This document shows positions 9,275 to 18,064 of a stretch of DNA of 50,425 bases, in pieces (positions within the stretch are counted from its first letter, which is position 1; each line of letters starts with the position of its first letter). The DNA is from Thermoanaerobaculia bacterium (GTDB taxonomy: Bacteria; Acidobacteriota; Thermoanaerobaculia; UBA5066). Made by a program: the position numbers and the translations under genes. Location: contig JAJVIN010000056.1 of assembly GCA_022071945.1 (NCBI GenBank), positions 1 to 50,425 of the forward strand. Reading direction: 5' to 3'. The notes below the pieces were generated by a model. It saw only the letters and a list, made by a program, of their open reading frames with translations, ran no database searches and was not told the origin of the DNA.

Positions 9275-10795
9275 ATGCAGCTGACACCAGGCTCCAGCTT
9301 CGGCAGGTACCTCATCCTCGAGCGCATCGGCGTCGGGGGAATGGCCGAGGTCTGGAAAGCCGAGGAACAACCCTCCGGACGGAAGGTCGCCGTCAAGGTC
9401 ATGCTCGACGCAATGGCGGACGATGCCAAGTTCGTCGAGCGCTTTCTGCGGGAGGCACGGGTCCTTTCCCGCTTGACCCACCCGCACATCATTCCCATCC
9501 ATGACTGCGGCGAGACGGGCGGCGATGCCTACCTCGTCACGCCGCTCCTTCTCGGCGGCACTCTCGCGGACAGGCTTCGGGCCGGGGCGGCCGGGCCGAG
9601 CGCGATGAGCTGGCTGCGGCAGCTCGGCTCGGCCCTCGACTTCGCCCACCGGGCCGGTGTCATCCACCGCGACATCAAGCCGGGTAACGTCCTCTTCGAT
9701 TCATCCGGACACCTCTATCTGTCCGATTTCGGCCTCGCCAAGGCCGCCTCGAGCCGGGAGCTGACGACCACGGGCGCCGCTATGGGGACCCCGCTCTACA
9801 TGTCTCCGGAACAGGTCCGGGGTTTGGAACTCGACAACCGGACGGACGTCTATGGACTCGGCATCATCGCCTACCAGCTCGTGGCGGGACAGCGGCCGTT
9901 CGCCGGCGATTCCGTCGCCACGGTTCTTCACAAGACCCTCAACGTCATGCCCGCGCCGCCGAGTTCCGTCTGTCCCGGACTTCCTCGCGGTGTCGACATG
10001 GTCATCTTCCGGGCGATTGCCAAGGACCGGCGAAGGCGGTACGAGAGCTGCGAAAGGTTCGTCACGGAACTCGAGCAGGCCATCGCGGGGACTCCGCCCA
10101 GCGATCCCGCCGGGATCAGCCTCTCGGAGGATGAGCGCGCCGTTCTCGGGATGAGCGGGACGCAGCCGATCTCGCTGCAGGAAACTCTCACGGCCGGCCG
10201 GATTCCGGGGGCCCCCTCGATCAGCGTCCCGAAGTTTTCCGCCGCCAAGGAGACAGGAGGTTCGAAGGTCTGGATCTTCGTCGGGGCGCTCGTCCTCGCC
10301 ATCGCGGGCGGGACGTTCGCGGCCTTCCGCGGCAGCCTCCTCCCTTCCGCCAGGCCGGCGCCCACTCCTGTTCCCGTCCGGGCCCCGGATTCCCAGCCAC
10401 CGCTTGCCCGCCTCATGGCCGCCAAGCGGGATATCCGACTCTTCTCCGATTCCCTTCGCGAGTACGCGATCGAGCACGGCCGGTATCCCGGCGGCATATG
10501 GGGGGAAGCCTACCGGGCGATCCTGCCCAGCCTCGGACTCGACCCGCCCTCGATCAAGGACCCCTGGGGACAGGGCTACCGCTACGTCACCTCGCAGGAT
10601 GGGAAGTGCTTCGTCCTTCTCAGTCCTGGACAGGACGGCGTCTATCAAACCAAGGACACAGTCGTGACACGGCTCCTCTCCTCCGGCTGCAAGATCACCA
10701 AGGGGATCATCCAGGGCGATGACCTGACGACCGACATCGTCGTCTGCAACGGGAACTTCCTCACGATGGATGAGCTGCCCGCCGGCTCGAAGTGA
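9275..10795 (+). CDS. Membrane Ser/Thr protein kinase with GspG-like C-terminal domain
   Basis: This 506-residue protein has a Hanks-type kinase domain at about 12-275. The glycine loop is GVGGMAEV, the ATP-binding lysine is in AVKV (residue 41), the catalytic loop is HRDIKPGNV near 131-138, and DFGLAKA and GTPLYMSPEQ follow. The kinase should therefore be active. A linker leads to one transmembrane helix at about 332-351 (VWIFVGALVLAIAGGTF). The outer part, about 380-485, resembles the C-terminal domain of type II secretion pseudopilin GspG (YAIEHGRYPGG, KDPWGQGYRYV, LLSPGQDGVY). The likely topology is cytoplasmic kinase, single helix, periplasmic sensor-like domain. The ligand or signal is unknown. 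It follows the third TonB receptor closely. Confidence 0.87.
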   Translation: MQLTPGSSFGRYLILERIGVGGMAEVWKAEEQPSGRKVAVKVMLDAMADDAKFVERFLREARVLSRLTHPHIIPIHDCGETGGDAYLVTPLLLGGTLADRLRAGAAGPSAMSWLRQLGSALDFAHRAGVIHRDIKPGNVLFDSSGHLYLSDFGLAKAASSRELTTTGAAMGTPLYMSPEQVRGLELDNRTDVYGLGIIAYQLVAGQRPFAGDSVATVLHKTLNVMPAPPSSVCPGLPRGVDMVIFRAIAKDRRRRYESCERFVTELEQAIAGTPPSDPAGISLSEDERAVLGMSGTQPISLQETLTAGRIPGAPSISVPKFSAAKETGGSKVWIFVGALVLAIAGGTFAAFRGSLLPSARPAPTPVPVRAPDSQPPLARLMAAKRDIRLFSDSLREYAIEHGRYPGGIWGEAYRAILPSLGLDPPSIKDPWGQGYRYVTSQDGKCFVLLSPGQDGVYQTKDTVVTRLLSSGCKITKGIIQGDDLTTDIVVCNGNFLTMDELPAGSK

Positions 10796-10860
10796 GTCCG
10801 CACTCTGGGCGGCACTCCTTCCGATGGCCGGACGGCCGCCGGCGAAGGGAGGCGGATGGG

Positions 10861-11122
10861 CCCCTCACCCGCCTGCCGGCACCCTCTCCCCGCTCACGCG
10901 GGGCGAGGGGAAGAAAGGGGCCGCGTCTGGCCCTCTGCTCCCGGGGTGGTGTGGGGATGATGAGAAGCCAAGACGATCCGTCCCGCACCCAGCCGAGAGC
11001 CCGGCGTCCAACACGTTCGCGTCTCATGAAGGGATGGAATCACTTCACGTGGCGCGAAGGCTGCAATTCCTTGCCCTCGCCCCGCGGCAGCGGGGAGAGG
11101 GTGCCGGCAGGCGGGTGAGGGG
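10861..11122. repeat. Inverted-repeat cassette of dispersed palindromic element
   Basis: The 31 bases at 10861-10891 (starting CCCCTCACCCGCCTGCCGGC) are the exact reverse complement of 11092-11122, and near-identity extends about 20 bases further inwards on both sides (GCGGGGCGAGGG). The roughly 170 bases between the arms hold no convincing gene. The stretch lies between the converging kinase (+) and azoreductase-like gene (-). It could be a transcription terminator region, two opposed copies of a REP-like repeat, or a MITE-like unit. A plus-strand open frame crossing it is a shadow. Confidence 0.7.
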
Positions 11123-11138
11123 CCGACCCCTTCGGCGC

Positions 11139-11789
11139 TCACGCGCCGCCGGATCGGACTTCCTGCCTCGGAACCGCCTCGAACCACTCTCGCGCTATCT
11201 TCCGGCATTCGCCCTCAGCGGCTCTGAGCCGTTCCTCGGCCCGCTCCGGCGAGGTGGCCAGTCCGTCCACCCGAACCGTCCGGATTTCACGGAACCCCAT
11301 GAACTCGAAACAGTGCCTCACCAGAGGCAAGGCGTGGTCCCAGTCCGTGAGTGGACCGTCGTAGGGCCGGGCCGCCGTCATCAGGATCGCGGCTCTCTTC
11401 CCTTCGAGAAGTCCCCGGTAGACCCCGTTCTTCGCGGTCCAGGTCTTCCCTTTCTGCATCACCGCATCGAACCAGCCCTTCACGGCCGCGGGGAGCGAGA
11501 AGTTGTACATGGGAGTCGCCAGGACGACGGTGTCCGCCATCTGGAGTTGTTCCGTGAACCGGTCTGCCTCCCTGAGGAGGGCACTGTCCTCTGGCGAAAG
11601 GTCGGCCCCCGCGTAGTTCCTCTCCATGTAAGCCCGGACGATCGCCGTGTCGAGGACTCTCGGAGGATCCGCCGCGAGGTCGACCGTCTCCTCGGGAGTC
11701 GGCGGAACGGCCTCCAGAAAGGCGTCGAGGAGCCGCAGGGTCCGCGATCGCGGGCCCCGCGGAAGGTACTTCAGTACGAGCAGACTCAC
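11139..11789 (-). CDS. FMN-dependent NAD(P)H azoreductase-like flavoprotein
   Basis: This 216-residue flavodoxin-like protein belongs to the AzoR/NAD(P)H-quinone reductase family, soluble enzymes that pass two electrons from NAD(P)H through FMN to quinones or azo compounds. Visible motifs are the N-terminal phosphate-binding strand and loop (LVLKYLPRGPRSRT), the FMN-contacting PMYNFSLPAAVKGWFDAV segment, and a central GLLEGKRAAILMTA strand. The length is slightly above the usual 200. The GTG start is two bases after the pirin stop, so the two genes form one operon. Pirin and azoreductase pairs divergent from a LysR regulator usually belong to electrophile or quinone stress responses; that role is inference here. 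Confidence 0.8.
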   Translation of the reverse strand: MSLLVLKYLPRGPRSRTLRLLDAFLEAVPPTPEETVDLAADPPRVLDTAIVRAYMERNYAGADLSPEDSALLREADRFTEQLQMADTVVLATPMYNFSLPAAVKGWFDAVMQKGKTWTAKNGVYRGLLEGKRAAILMTAARPYDGPLTDWDHALPLVRHCFEFMGFREIRTVRVDGLATSPERAEERLRAAEGECRKIAREWFEAVPRQEVRSGGA

Positions 11790-11791
11790 CT

Positions 11792-12523
11792 TCAGGCCAG
11801 ATCGAAGAGGAGCGCCTCGAACTCGCTGGCCGCCGCGATCTCGAGGGTGCCGGCTCCCTCGACGCTCGCGCCGTCGCCCTCCTGGAGCCTCACTCCATCG
11901 ATCGCCGTTTCTCCCTTGATCACTTGCAGCCAGGCCCCCCGGCCCGTCCGCAACTCATGAGAGACCGCCTGCCCGGCCCTCAACCTCAGCCGGTAGATGT
12001 CCGCATCCTGGTGGATCAGCGCCGAGCCGTCCCGGCCGTCACTGGAGATGACGAGGACCTTCGCGTCTCCCTCCTTCGCCGGGTCCGGGTGCCACTCGGT
12101 GTAGCCGGGCACAAGGCCATGCCGCTTCGGCTTGATCCAGATCTGCAAGAACTGCAACTCGTTCTCCCTGGACGGGTTGAACTCGCTGTGGAGAACACCT
12201 TGCCCCGCGCTCATCAGCTGGATCTGGCCGGGGGTGAGAACCCTTCCGTTCCCCATACTGTCCCGGTGCTGCAACTCTCCTTTCAGCACGTAGCTGAAGA
12301 TCTCCATGTCGCGGTGGCCATGAGTTCCGAAGCCCTCACCGGGCTCCACGAGGTCCTGGTTGATGACCCGGAGCGTCCGGAACCCCATGAACCTCGGGTC
12401 GTGATAGTCGGCGAACGAGAACGTGTGGCGGCTCTTCAGCCAGCCCAGGTCCGCCAGGCCGCGCTCCTCTGATTTGCGTACGGTGACTTTCCTGGTCTCG
12501 ACGGTTGTCTCGGCGGTTGCCAT
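11792..12523 (-). CDS. Pirin-family bicupin protein
   Basis: This 243-residue protein starts at the ATG at 12523, preceded by GGGAGG; the open frame runs 19 codons further upstream without a better site. The N-terminal cupin carries the pirin metal-site pattern: HTFSFADYHDP, then GFGTHGHRDMEIFSYV (His pair and Glu), and GVLHSEFNPS. The C-terminal half is the second, metal-free cupin. YhhW-type members have quercetin 2,3-dioxygenase activity in vitro; the cellular role is often redox or stress related. It is the first gene of an operon with the azoreductase-like gene and is divergent from lysR. Confidence 0.87.
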   Translation of the reverse strand: MATAETTVETRKVTVRKSEERGLADLGWLKSRHTFSFADYHDPRFMGFRTLRVINQDLVEPGEGFGTHGHRDMEIFSYVLKGELQHRDSMGNGRVLTPGQIQLMSAGQGVLHSEFNPSRENELQFLQIWIKPKRHGLVPGYTEWHPDPAKEGDAKVLVISSDGRDGSALIHQDADIYRLRLRAGQAVSHELRTGRGAWLQVIKGETAIDGVRLQEGDGASVEGAGTLEIAAASEFEALLFDLA

Positions 12524-12618
12524 GTGGCCTCCCTTCCTCTTTCCAGAAGGAATATAGGTTGACATGACAAATATTTCCAATACATGTTTAAGATAGCTTT
12601 GATACTCTGGGCGTATTG
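12524..12618. promoter_or_regulatory. Divergent promoter region, pirin operon / lysR
   Basis: This AT-richer 95-bp spacer separates the two start codons. On the minus strand TTGGAA (12580-12575) and TATATT (12556-12551) are 18 bases apart, a plausible sigma70-type promoter for the pirin operon. On the plus strand TTGACA (12559-12564) is followed after 16 bases by TACATG, a weaker candidate for lysR. TTGACATGACAA (12559-12570) is a near-palindrome overlapping both promoters and is a candidate LysR-type operator. Confidence 0.5.
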
Positions 12619-13542
12619 ATGGTCGAGCTGCGCCATCTCCGTTACTTCATCGCCGTGGCCGAGGAACTCCACTTCGGCAGGGCGGCGCGGCGCCTCAACA
12701 TGGCTCAACCGCCTTTGAGCCATCAGATCCAGGCCTTGGAGCGGGAGCTGAAGGCCGCGCTCTTCCTGCGAACGAAGCGGTCCGTGGCACTGACGGAGGC
12801 CGGACGGGTCCTGCTCGAGGAAGCGCGCGTCATCCTGCGGCGGGTGGCGGAGGCGGAGCGGCTGGTCCAGGAGGCCGCGAGCGGGACGATCGGGGTCCTC
12901 AGAGCCGGGTTCGTCCTCTCCGCGTCGTACTCGCTCTTGCCGTTTGCCATCCGGGATTTCCGGTCCCGCTACCCGGGAGTCGAGCTGACGCTCAGAGAGG
13001 TCAGCCCTTCGGAGCAGGTCCGCAGGCTCACGAGCGGCGAAATCGATGTGGGGATCCTGCGGCTCCCGATCGATTGCCCGGGCCTGGAGTCGGTGCCGGT
13101 TTTCGATGAGGCACTTGTTGCCGCGCTTCCCTCCGGGCATCCGCTCGCTGAAAAGGGCTCTCTTCCCTTGCAGGCCCTGGCCCGGGAGTCCTTCATCCTG
13201 TTCCCGCGCCGGCACGGCCCGGGCCTCTTTGATGTGATTCAGGAAGCCTGCCGCGAAGCGGGATTCAGCCCGAGGGTGGTGGAGGAACCGGGCGAGATGT
13301 CGTCGATTCTGGCGTTCGTGGCCGGAGGTCTCGGGGTCTCCCTTGTTCCGGAGTCGCTCGCCGGGCATCTGGCGGACAGGATCACCTACAGGATGCTCGA
13401 GGCGAGCCGGACGTGCACGCAACTCGCGGCCGTCTTCTCACCCCAGCGTGCCTCGCCCACCGTCAGGAACTTCTGCCAGTCCCTCCAGGCGGCGGGCAGG
13501 GAGTGCCGCGAGCGGGTCGACAGTCTCCTCGGGCCACCTTAG
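12619..13542 (+). CDS. LysR-family transcriptional regulator
   Basis: This 307-residue regulator starts at the ATG at 12619 (MVELRHLRYFIAVAEE). Residues 1-60 form the winged helix-turn-helix (HFGRAARRLNMAQPPLSHQI), followed by the linker helix and a type 2 periplasmic-binding-like effector domain at about 90-290. The protein is CynR/BenM-like in outline. It is divergent from the pirin-azoreductase operon, the classical arrangement for a LysR regulator and its target, so it probably controls those genes and itself. The effector is unknown. Confidence 0.88.
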   Translation: MVELRHLRYFIAVAEELHFGRAARRLNMAQPPLSHQIQALERELKAALFLRTKRSVALTEAGRVLLEEARVILRRVAEAERLVQEAASGTIGVLRAGFVLSASYSLLPFAIRDFRSRYPGVELTLREVSPSEQVRRLTSGEIDVGILRLPIDCPGLESVPVFDEALVAALPSGHPLAEKGSLPLQALARESFILFPRRHGPGLFDVIQEACREAGFSPRVVEEPGEMSSILAFVAGGLGVSLVPESLAGHLADRITYRMLEASRTCTQLAAVFSPQRASPTVRNFCQSLQAAGRECRERVDSLLGPP

Positions 13543-13627
13543 ACGCGGCTGTTGAACCGCTCCTCCTCCACTATGATCCCTGCTCTCACCGCCGAGGTGG
13601 TGAGGCACCCCAATACCTGGAGTCCCG

Positions 13628-15784
13628 ATGAGAATTGCCGCCGCCCTTCTGGCCGTCGCCCTTCCCGCGATGGCCGCCCCTCCCGCCACCCCGCCTCCCA
13701 CCGAAGCGCGTCCCGTCACAGACACGCTGCACGGTCAGAGCATCGTCGACCCGTACCGCTGGCTCGAAGGCGACGAGAAGGGCGCGCTCACCCCCGAGGT
13801 GAACGCCTGGACGGACGCCCAGCTCGCCTACACCCGGCAGGTGCTCGACTCCCTTCCCGGCCGCAAGGCCGTCGAGGCGCGTTTACGCGAGCTCATGGAA
13901 GTGGGCGCGGTGACGGCCCCCGAGATGAGGGGAAACCGGTACTTCTACCGGAGGCGCGAGGGGAGCGAGAACCAGGCGAGCGTCTACGTTCGTGAGGGCC
14001 ACGCCGGCACACCGCGCCTGCTCTTGAACCCGAACACGCTGGATGCCAAGGGGCTCGTCACCATCGCTTGGATCGAGCCCGATCCCGCCGGGAAGCTCCT
14101 CTCCTTCGGCATGTACCGGGCGGGCGACGAGAATGCGACGGCCTACATCCTGGACGTCGATTCGGGCCGCTGGCTGGCCGACGAGGTCCCGGGAAAGGTC
14201 TACTCCCTCAACTGGCTCCCCGATTCGTCCGGCTTTTTCTACCGCAACCTCGAGAGCACGAAGGATCCCTACTCCGGCCAGGTCAAGTTCCACAGGCTGG
14301 GGTCTCACGTCCGGCACGACGTCCTCCTCTTCCGCCAGTACAAGAAGGAGGAGAACGCCAAGCTCGCCACGACCTACGGACCCTACTTCTACGCGAGCGA
14401 GGACGGGCGCTGGGGATTCCTCACCTACTCGACGGGCACGTCCACGAACGATCTCTGGGCCGTCGACCTCGATCGCTGGAAGCGCACGGGAGAGTTCGTC
14501 AAGACAGACGTGATCATAGGTTCCGAGAGCAGCTCGCAGGGACCCGTTCTCGGCGACACGCTCTTCATGCTGACGACGGACGGGGCCAAGAACGGGCGCG
14601 TTCTGGCCGTCGACCTCAATTCCCCGGCCCGCGCCAGCTGGAAGACGCTCATTCCGGAAAGAAAAGACGTCAACATCGAGAGCGTCTCGCTCGCCCGGGG
14701 CATCCTGGTGGTCAACGCCCTGAAGGACGCGTCCTCGCGCATCGAACTCTACTCGGTCGACGGAAGACCCCTCGGCGAGCTTCCGCTTCCGGGAATCGGG
14801 ACGGCTTCCATCTCCACGAACCAGGACCGGACCGAGGCTTTTGTCACATACACATCCTTCAACGAGCCCACGGGCATCTACCGGGTCGACCTCGCGACGA
14901 AGAAGCTCGAGCTCTGGGAGCGTCCGAAGGTCCCCGTCGATCCGTCCATTGCCGAGGTCAAGCAGGTCTTTGTTCCCTCCAAGGACGGCACGAAGGTCCC
15001 GGTCTTCCTCGTTCACCGGAAGGGACTGAAGCTCGACGGCAACAACCCCACCGTCATCTGGGGCTACGGGGGCTTCAACGTCAGTGAGACCCCGAGGTTC
15101 TCGGCCACGCTCTTCCCCTGGTTCGAGGCCGGGGGTGTTTACGCGGTCGCCTGCCTGCGCGGCGGCGGCGAGTACGGCGACGCCTGGCACGAGGCCGGGA
15201 TGCTGGAAAAGAAGCAGAACGTCTTCGACGACTTCATCGCGACGGCCGAGTGGCTCGTGAAGAACAAGTACACGAAGCCCGAACGGCTCGCGATCTCCGG
15301 CGGCTCCAACGGCGGTCTCCTGACCGGAGCGGTCATGGTCCAGCGTCCGGAACTCTTCTCCGCCGTCATCTCCGCGGTGCCCCTTCTCGACATGCTCCGG
15401 TACCAGTCGTTCCTGATGGCCCGCTACTGGGTTCCCGAGTACGGCTCAGCCGAGAACGCCGATCAGTTCAAGTTCATCCGGGCCTATTCCCCCTACCACA
15501 ACGTCAAGAAGGGAACGAAGTACCCCGCCGTCCTCCTGACGGCCGGAGAGAACGACTCGCGTGTCCACCCGCTGCACGCCCGAAAGATGGCGGCCCTTCT
15601 GCAGGCCTCCTCGGCTTCGGACCCGAAGGAGAAGCCCGTGCTCCTCTGGGTCGACCGCGAAGCGGGCCACGGACAGGGCAAGCCCCTCGATCTGCGGGTG
15701 CGGGACGCGGCCGACCAGCGGATGTTCCTGATGTGGCAGCTCGGGATGCTCCCGAAGGACACGGAGAAGCCGGCGAAGAAGTAG
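13628..15784 (+). CDS. Secreted prolyl oligopeptidase (peptidase S9A)
   Basis: This 718-residue serine peptidase cleaves short peptides after proline. Residues 1-17 look like a signal peptide ([18 protein letters not shown]), so it probably acts in the periplasm. The N-terminal seven-bladed propeller spans about 70-430; the alpha/beta hydrolase domain uses the extreme N-terminus ([10 protein letters not shown]) and about 430-715. The catalytic Ser lies in SGGSNGGLL (about residue 558), the Asp in GENDSRVHP (about 643) and the His in REAGHGQG (about 680). All are present and the length is normal. GGAG precedes the ATG. It is a single-gene unit with a hairpin terminator after the stop. Confidence 0.92.
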   Translation: MRIAAALLAVALPAMAAPPATPPPTEARPVTDTLHGQSIVDPYRWLEGDEKGALTPEVNAWTDAQLAYTRQVLDSLPGRKAVEARLRELMEVGAVTAPEMRGNRYFYRRREGSENQASVYVREGHAGTPRLLLNPNTLDAKGLVTIAWIEPDPAGKLLSFGMYRAGDENATAYILDVDSGRWLADEVPGKVYSLNWLPDSSGFFYRNLESTKDPYSGQVKFHRLGSHVRHDVLLFRQYKKEENAKLATTYGPYFYASEDGRWGFLTYSTGTSTNDLWAVDLDRWKRTGEFVKTDVIIGSESSSQGPVLGDTLFMLTTDGAKNGRVLAVDLNSPARASWKTLIPERKDVNIESVSLARGILVVNALKDASSRIELYSVDGRPLGELPLPGIGTASISTNQDRTEAFVTYTSFNEPTGIYRVDLATKKLELWERPKVPVDPSIAEVKQVFVPSKDGTKVPVFLVHRKGLKLDGNNPTVIWGYGGFNVSETPRFSATLFPWFEAGGVYAVACLRGGGEYGDAWHEAGMLEKKQNVFDDFIATAEWLVKNKYTKPERLAISGGSNGGLLTGAVMVQRPELFSAVISAVPLLDMLRYQSFLMARYWVPEYGSAENADQFKFIRAYSPYHNVKKGTKYPAVLLTAGENDSRVHPLHARKMAALLQASSASDPKEKPVLLWVDREAGHGQGKPLDLRVRDAADQRMFLMWQLGMLPKDTEKPAKK

Positions 15785-15810
15785 TCCGATCGGACACCGG
15801 TTTCCGGACT

Positions 15811-15840
15811 GCCCCCGGGGAGATTCCGTGCCCCGGGGGC
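15811..15840. terminator. Bidirectional hairpin terminator
   Basis: GCCCCCGGGG (15811-15820) and CCCCGGGGGC (15831-15840) form a perfect 10-bp stem with a 10-base loop. It sits between two convergent genes whose stops are at 15784 and 15845. A perfect 12-base palindrome, GTCCGATCGGAC, lies at 15784-15795. There is no U-run, so termination would be through a strong stem, or with Rho. Confidence 0.7.
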
Positions 15841-15844
15841 GGCC

Positions 15845-16243
15845 TCAGCCCCTCGTGGCCGAGGCGAACTGCAGTGTGTCGACGAAGTGTCTGAAGCCCG
15901 TGACCTTGCCGTCGCCGCCAAAGGTCCAGAGGTGCATCTCGAGATCCCGGATCCTCTTCCCGTTGGCCTTGTACTCGAGTTCCAGGCGGACGGGAACGGC
16001 GACCATCCCGTCTCCCTCCAGGAAGGCAAAGGGCTCGAACTTCAGGAACTCGAAATCCGACAGCGTGAGGAAGAAGCCCACCACCGCCTCCTTGCCCCGG
16101 CGCGGCTCGTACCACTTCAGGATCTCGCCGTGCCAGTCGTGCTCCCACTCCACGTCGTCGGAGAGGTGAGCGAGGATTCCGGGGATATCTCCTCGCCCGA
16201 AACACTCGTACATGGTCTTGATCGTGTCGATGTTGGCCGACAT
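15845..16243 (-). CDS. SnoaL-like / NTF2-fold protein
   Basis: This 132-residue cone-shaped NTF2-like protein starts at an ATG preceded by GGAGGAGG. The opening helix pattern (IDTIKTMYECFGRGDIPGIL), then LSDDVEWEHDW, GKEAVVGFF and a C-terminal beta-strand with HFVDT, are typical of SnoaL/ketosteroid-isomerase-like proteins. The family includes enzymes and simple binding proteins, so no reaction can be assigned. It is convergent with the prolyl oligopeptidase gene and 97 bases downstream of the methyltransferase stop on the same strand. Confidence 0.8.
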   Translation of the reverse strand: MSANIDTIKTMYECFGRGDIPGILAHLSDDVEWEHDWHGEILKWYEPRRGKEAVVGFFLTLSDFEFLKFEPFAFLEGDGMVAVPVRLELEYKANGKRIRDLEMHLWTFGGDGKVTGFRHFVDTLQFASATRG

Positions 16244-16339
16244 GAATCCTCCTCCCGCCGGGGCGCACGCCCGTCTCTCACGGATCGTCTGCCCGGAGCG
16301 TCTCTCTCTGAACTGGATCTTGAAACCCGAGATGATACG

Positions 16340-17125
16340 TCAAGACCGGCGGGCGGCCGGGTCAGGAGAGGAAGCTGCCGTCTCGCTCGATCCTCGCAGG
16401 TCAGGGGACCAGGCCGGGCGCGCGATGGCGATCGCCGAGCTTCCGAACGGAGTTCCCAGGCGGGATGTGAGGGCGTACTCGGCCCGGCAGACGAATGTCA
16501 GCAGCCTGTTGACCCATCGGGCCGGAACATGGGCGCGGGTCGCCGGATTCGGCCGCCACCGCTCCAGCCAGTGGACGAAGAGCTTGACGACGGCCGTCCA
16601 GACGAAGACGTACTCCACGTCGACGACAGAGAACCCCGCCGACAAAAGCCGCTCTCTGAGGACCCTCTTCGAGTAGCGGCGGTAGTGCTGGTTGAGACGG
16701 TCGTGGTGCGTCCAGAGCTGCATGAAGGCGGGAACCGTGATGAGGACGAAGCCGGCAGGGCTCAGGAGCTGGCGCGCCCGCTCCAGAAGGGGAACCTCGT
16801 TCTCGATGTGTTCGATGACGTCGAGAAACAGAATCACGTCGTACGAGTGAGCCGGCCGGAACTCCTCGAGCGTGCCGCGGAAGATCCGGCTGTCCGGCGA
16901 ATCCGTCTCGAACACGGCGTCATCCGGTTCGATCCCCTCGACGGTTCCGAACTGTTCGAGCTTGGGGAAAAAGAGCCCATCCCCGCAGCCGACGTCGAGG
17001 ATCCTGAGCCCCGTCGCGCCGCCCAGAAGGCGCTTCAGGATAGAGAGAAGGATGCCCTCGCGTGCCCGCCACCACCAGTGGCGCTCGTACAGTTCGCGAT
17101 ACTGTCCGGCATAGAGGGGCTCCAT
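16340..17125 (-). CDS. Class I SAM-dependent methyltransferase
   Basis: This 261-residue protein has a Rossmann-fold methyltransferase domain at about 35-190. Motif I is ILDVGCGDG (about residue 43), the acidic residue after strand 2 is in GIEPDD, and DVILFLDVIEHIE is the post-II/III region. The sequence resembles methyltransferases found in O-antigen and cell-surface glycan clusters. Its ATG overlaps the stop of the glycosyltransferase (ATGA at 17128-17125), so the two are translationally coupled. It is the last gene of the operon running from 20032. The substrate is unknown; a sugar or polyprenyl-linked glycan is inferred from context. Confidence 0.85.
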   Translation of the reverse strand: MEPLYAGQYRELYERHWWWRAREGILLSILKRLLGGATGLRILDVGCGDGLFFPKLEQFGTVEGIEPDDAVFETDSPDSRIFRGTLEEFRPAHSYDVILFLDVIEHIENEVPLLERARQLLSPAGFVLITVPAFMQLWTHHDRLNQHYRRYSKRVLRERLLSAGFSVVDVEYVFVWTAVVKLFVHWLERWRPNPATRAHVPARWVNRLLTFVCRAEYALTSRLGTPFGSSAIAIARPAWSPDLRGSSETAASSPDPAARRS

Positions 17126-18060
17126 CAGTCGTTCTTGATGATCCGGTCGATGACGTAGGGCGGGCGGCCCTTCCCCTGCTCGTAAATGCGGCCGATGTAT
17201 TCCCCGACAACTCCGAAGAAGAAGAGCTGGACTCCAGACAGGAAGACCATGGTGACGAGAAGGCCGGAGAAGCCGACGGGAACCGTCGAGGTCAGGAGCC
17301 GGAAGCCGATGGCGTAGAGGCCGTAGGCGGAAGCGGCCAGGATCGCCAGGAACCCGAGGAGAGCGGCGGCGCGCAAGGGAATGACGGAGAACGAAAAGAG
17401 TCCGTCGGCCGCCAGGGCGAGCAGTTTCGCGTAGGTGTATTTCCTTTCGCCCGCATAGCGCGCGGACCGCTCGATGGGGATCCCCTTTTGCCGGAATCCC
17501 GCCCAGGACCGCAGACCCCTGAGGTAGCGGTGCTGCTCTGGAAGGGAGCTGATCGTCCTGGCCACGCGCGCCGAGAGGAGGGAGAAGTCGCCTGCATCGA
17601 GCGGGACATCGAGGGACGAGAGGCGGGCGAACACCCGGTAGTAGAGGGCATAGGCGATGCGGAGCGCGAGGCCCTCCTTGCGCTTGACGCGGATGGCATA
17701 GACGACGTCGTTGCCTTCCTCGAAGTGGCGAAGGAACTCCGGGATCACCTCGGGCGGGTCTTGAAGGTCGGCATCCATCAGGACGACGGCGTCGCCGCGG
17801 GCGTGGTCGAGCCCCGCTTCCAGCGCCGCCTGGTGCCCGAAGTTTCGGGAGAACCGGATCACCGTGACCGAGGGATCGGCGGCAGCGAGCTCGGAGAGGA
17901 TTTCGAAGCTCCGGTCGCGGCTCCCGTCGTCCACGAAGAGAAAGTGGAACTCGTACCTCGAAGAGCTCTCCGCCACGGCCTTCAACCGCCGGATGAGCTC
18001 CGGGAGCACCTCTTCCTCGTTGAAGACGGGCATTGCCACGGTGATCCGCTTGCGTTCCAT
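17125..18060 (-). CDS. GtrB/DPM-like family 2 glycosyltransferase
   Basis: This 311-residue protein starts at the ATG at 18060, preceded by GAGG; the frame extends nine codons more. The GT-A domain begins ITVAMPVFNEEEVLPEL, with the nucleotide/metal motifs VDDGSRDRS and LMDADLQDPPE and the acceptor-site region GDFSLLSARV. Two C-terminal transmembrane helices follow (about 230-255 and 265-290). This is the GtrB/polyisoprenyl-phosphate glycosyltransferase layout, which loads a sugar onto undecaprenyl phosphate at the cytoplasmic face. It is four bases after the stop of the membrane protein and overlaps the methyltransferase, so all three probably act on one surface glycan. Confidence 0.87.
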   Translation of the reverse strand: MERKRITVAMPVFNEEEVLPELIRRLKAVAESSSRYEFHFLFVDDGSRDRSFEILSELAAADPSVTVIRFSRNFGHQAALEAGLDHARGDAVVLMDADLQDPPEVIPEFLRHFEEGNDVVYAIRVKRKEGLALRIAYALYYRVFARLSSLDVPLDAGDFSLLSARVARTISSLPEQHRYLRGLRSWAGFRQKGIPIERSARYAGERKYTYAKLLALAADGLFSFSVIPLRAAALLGFLAILAASAYGLYAIGFRLLTSTVPVGFSGLLVTMVFLSGVQLFFFGVVGEYIGRIYEQGKGRPPYVIDRIIKND

Positions 18061-18064
18061 GGCG

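Noticed and set aside
10770-11960. A 396-codon plus-strand open frame
   Set aside because: It crosses the inverted repeats and runs antisense to the azoreductase-like and pirin genes; no motif and no ribosome binding site.
12436-13422. A 328-codon minus-strand frame
   Set aside because: It is antisense to the well-supported lysR gene and has an Arg/Pro-rich composition typical of shadow frames in GC-rich DNA.
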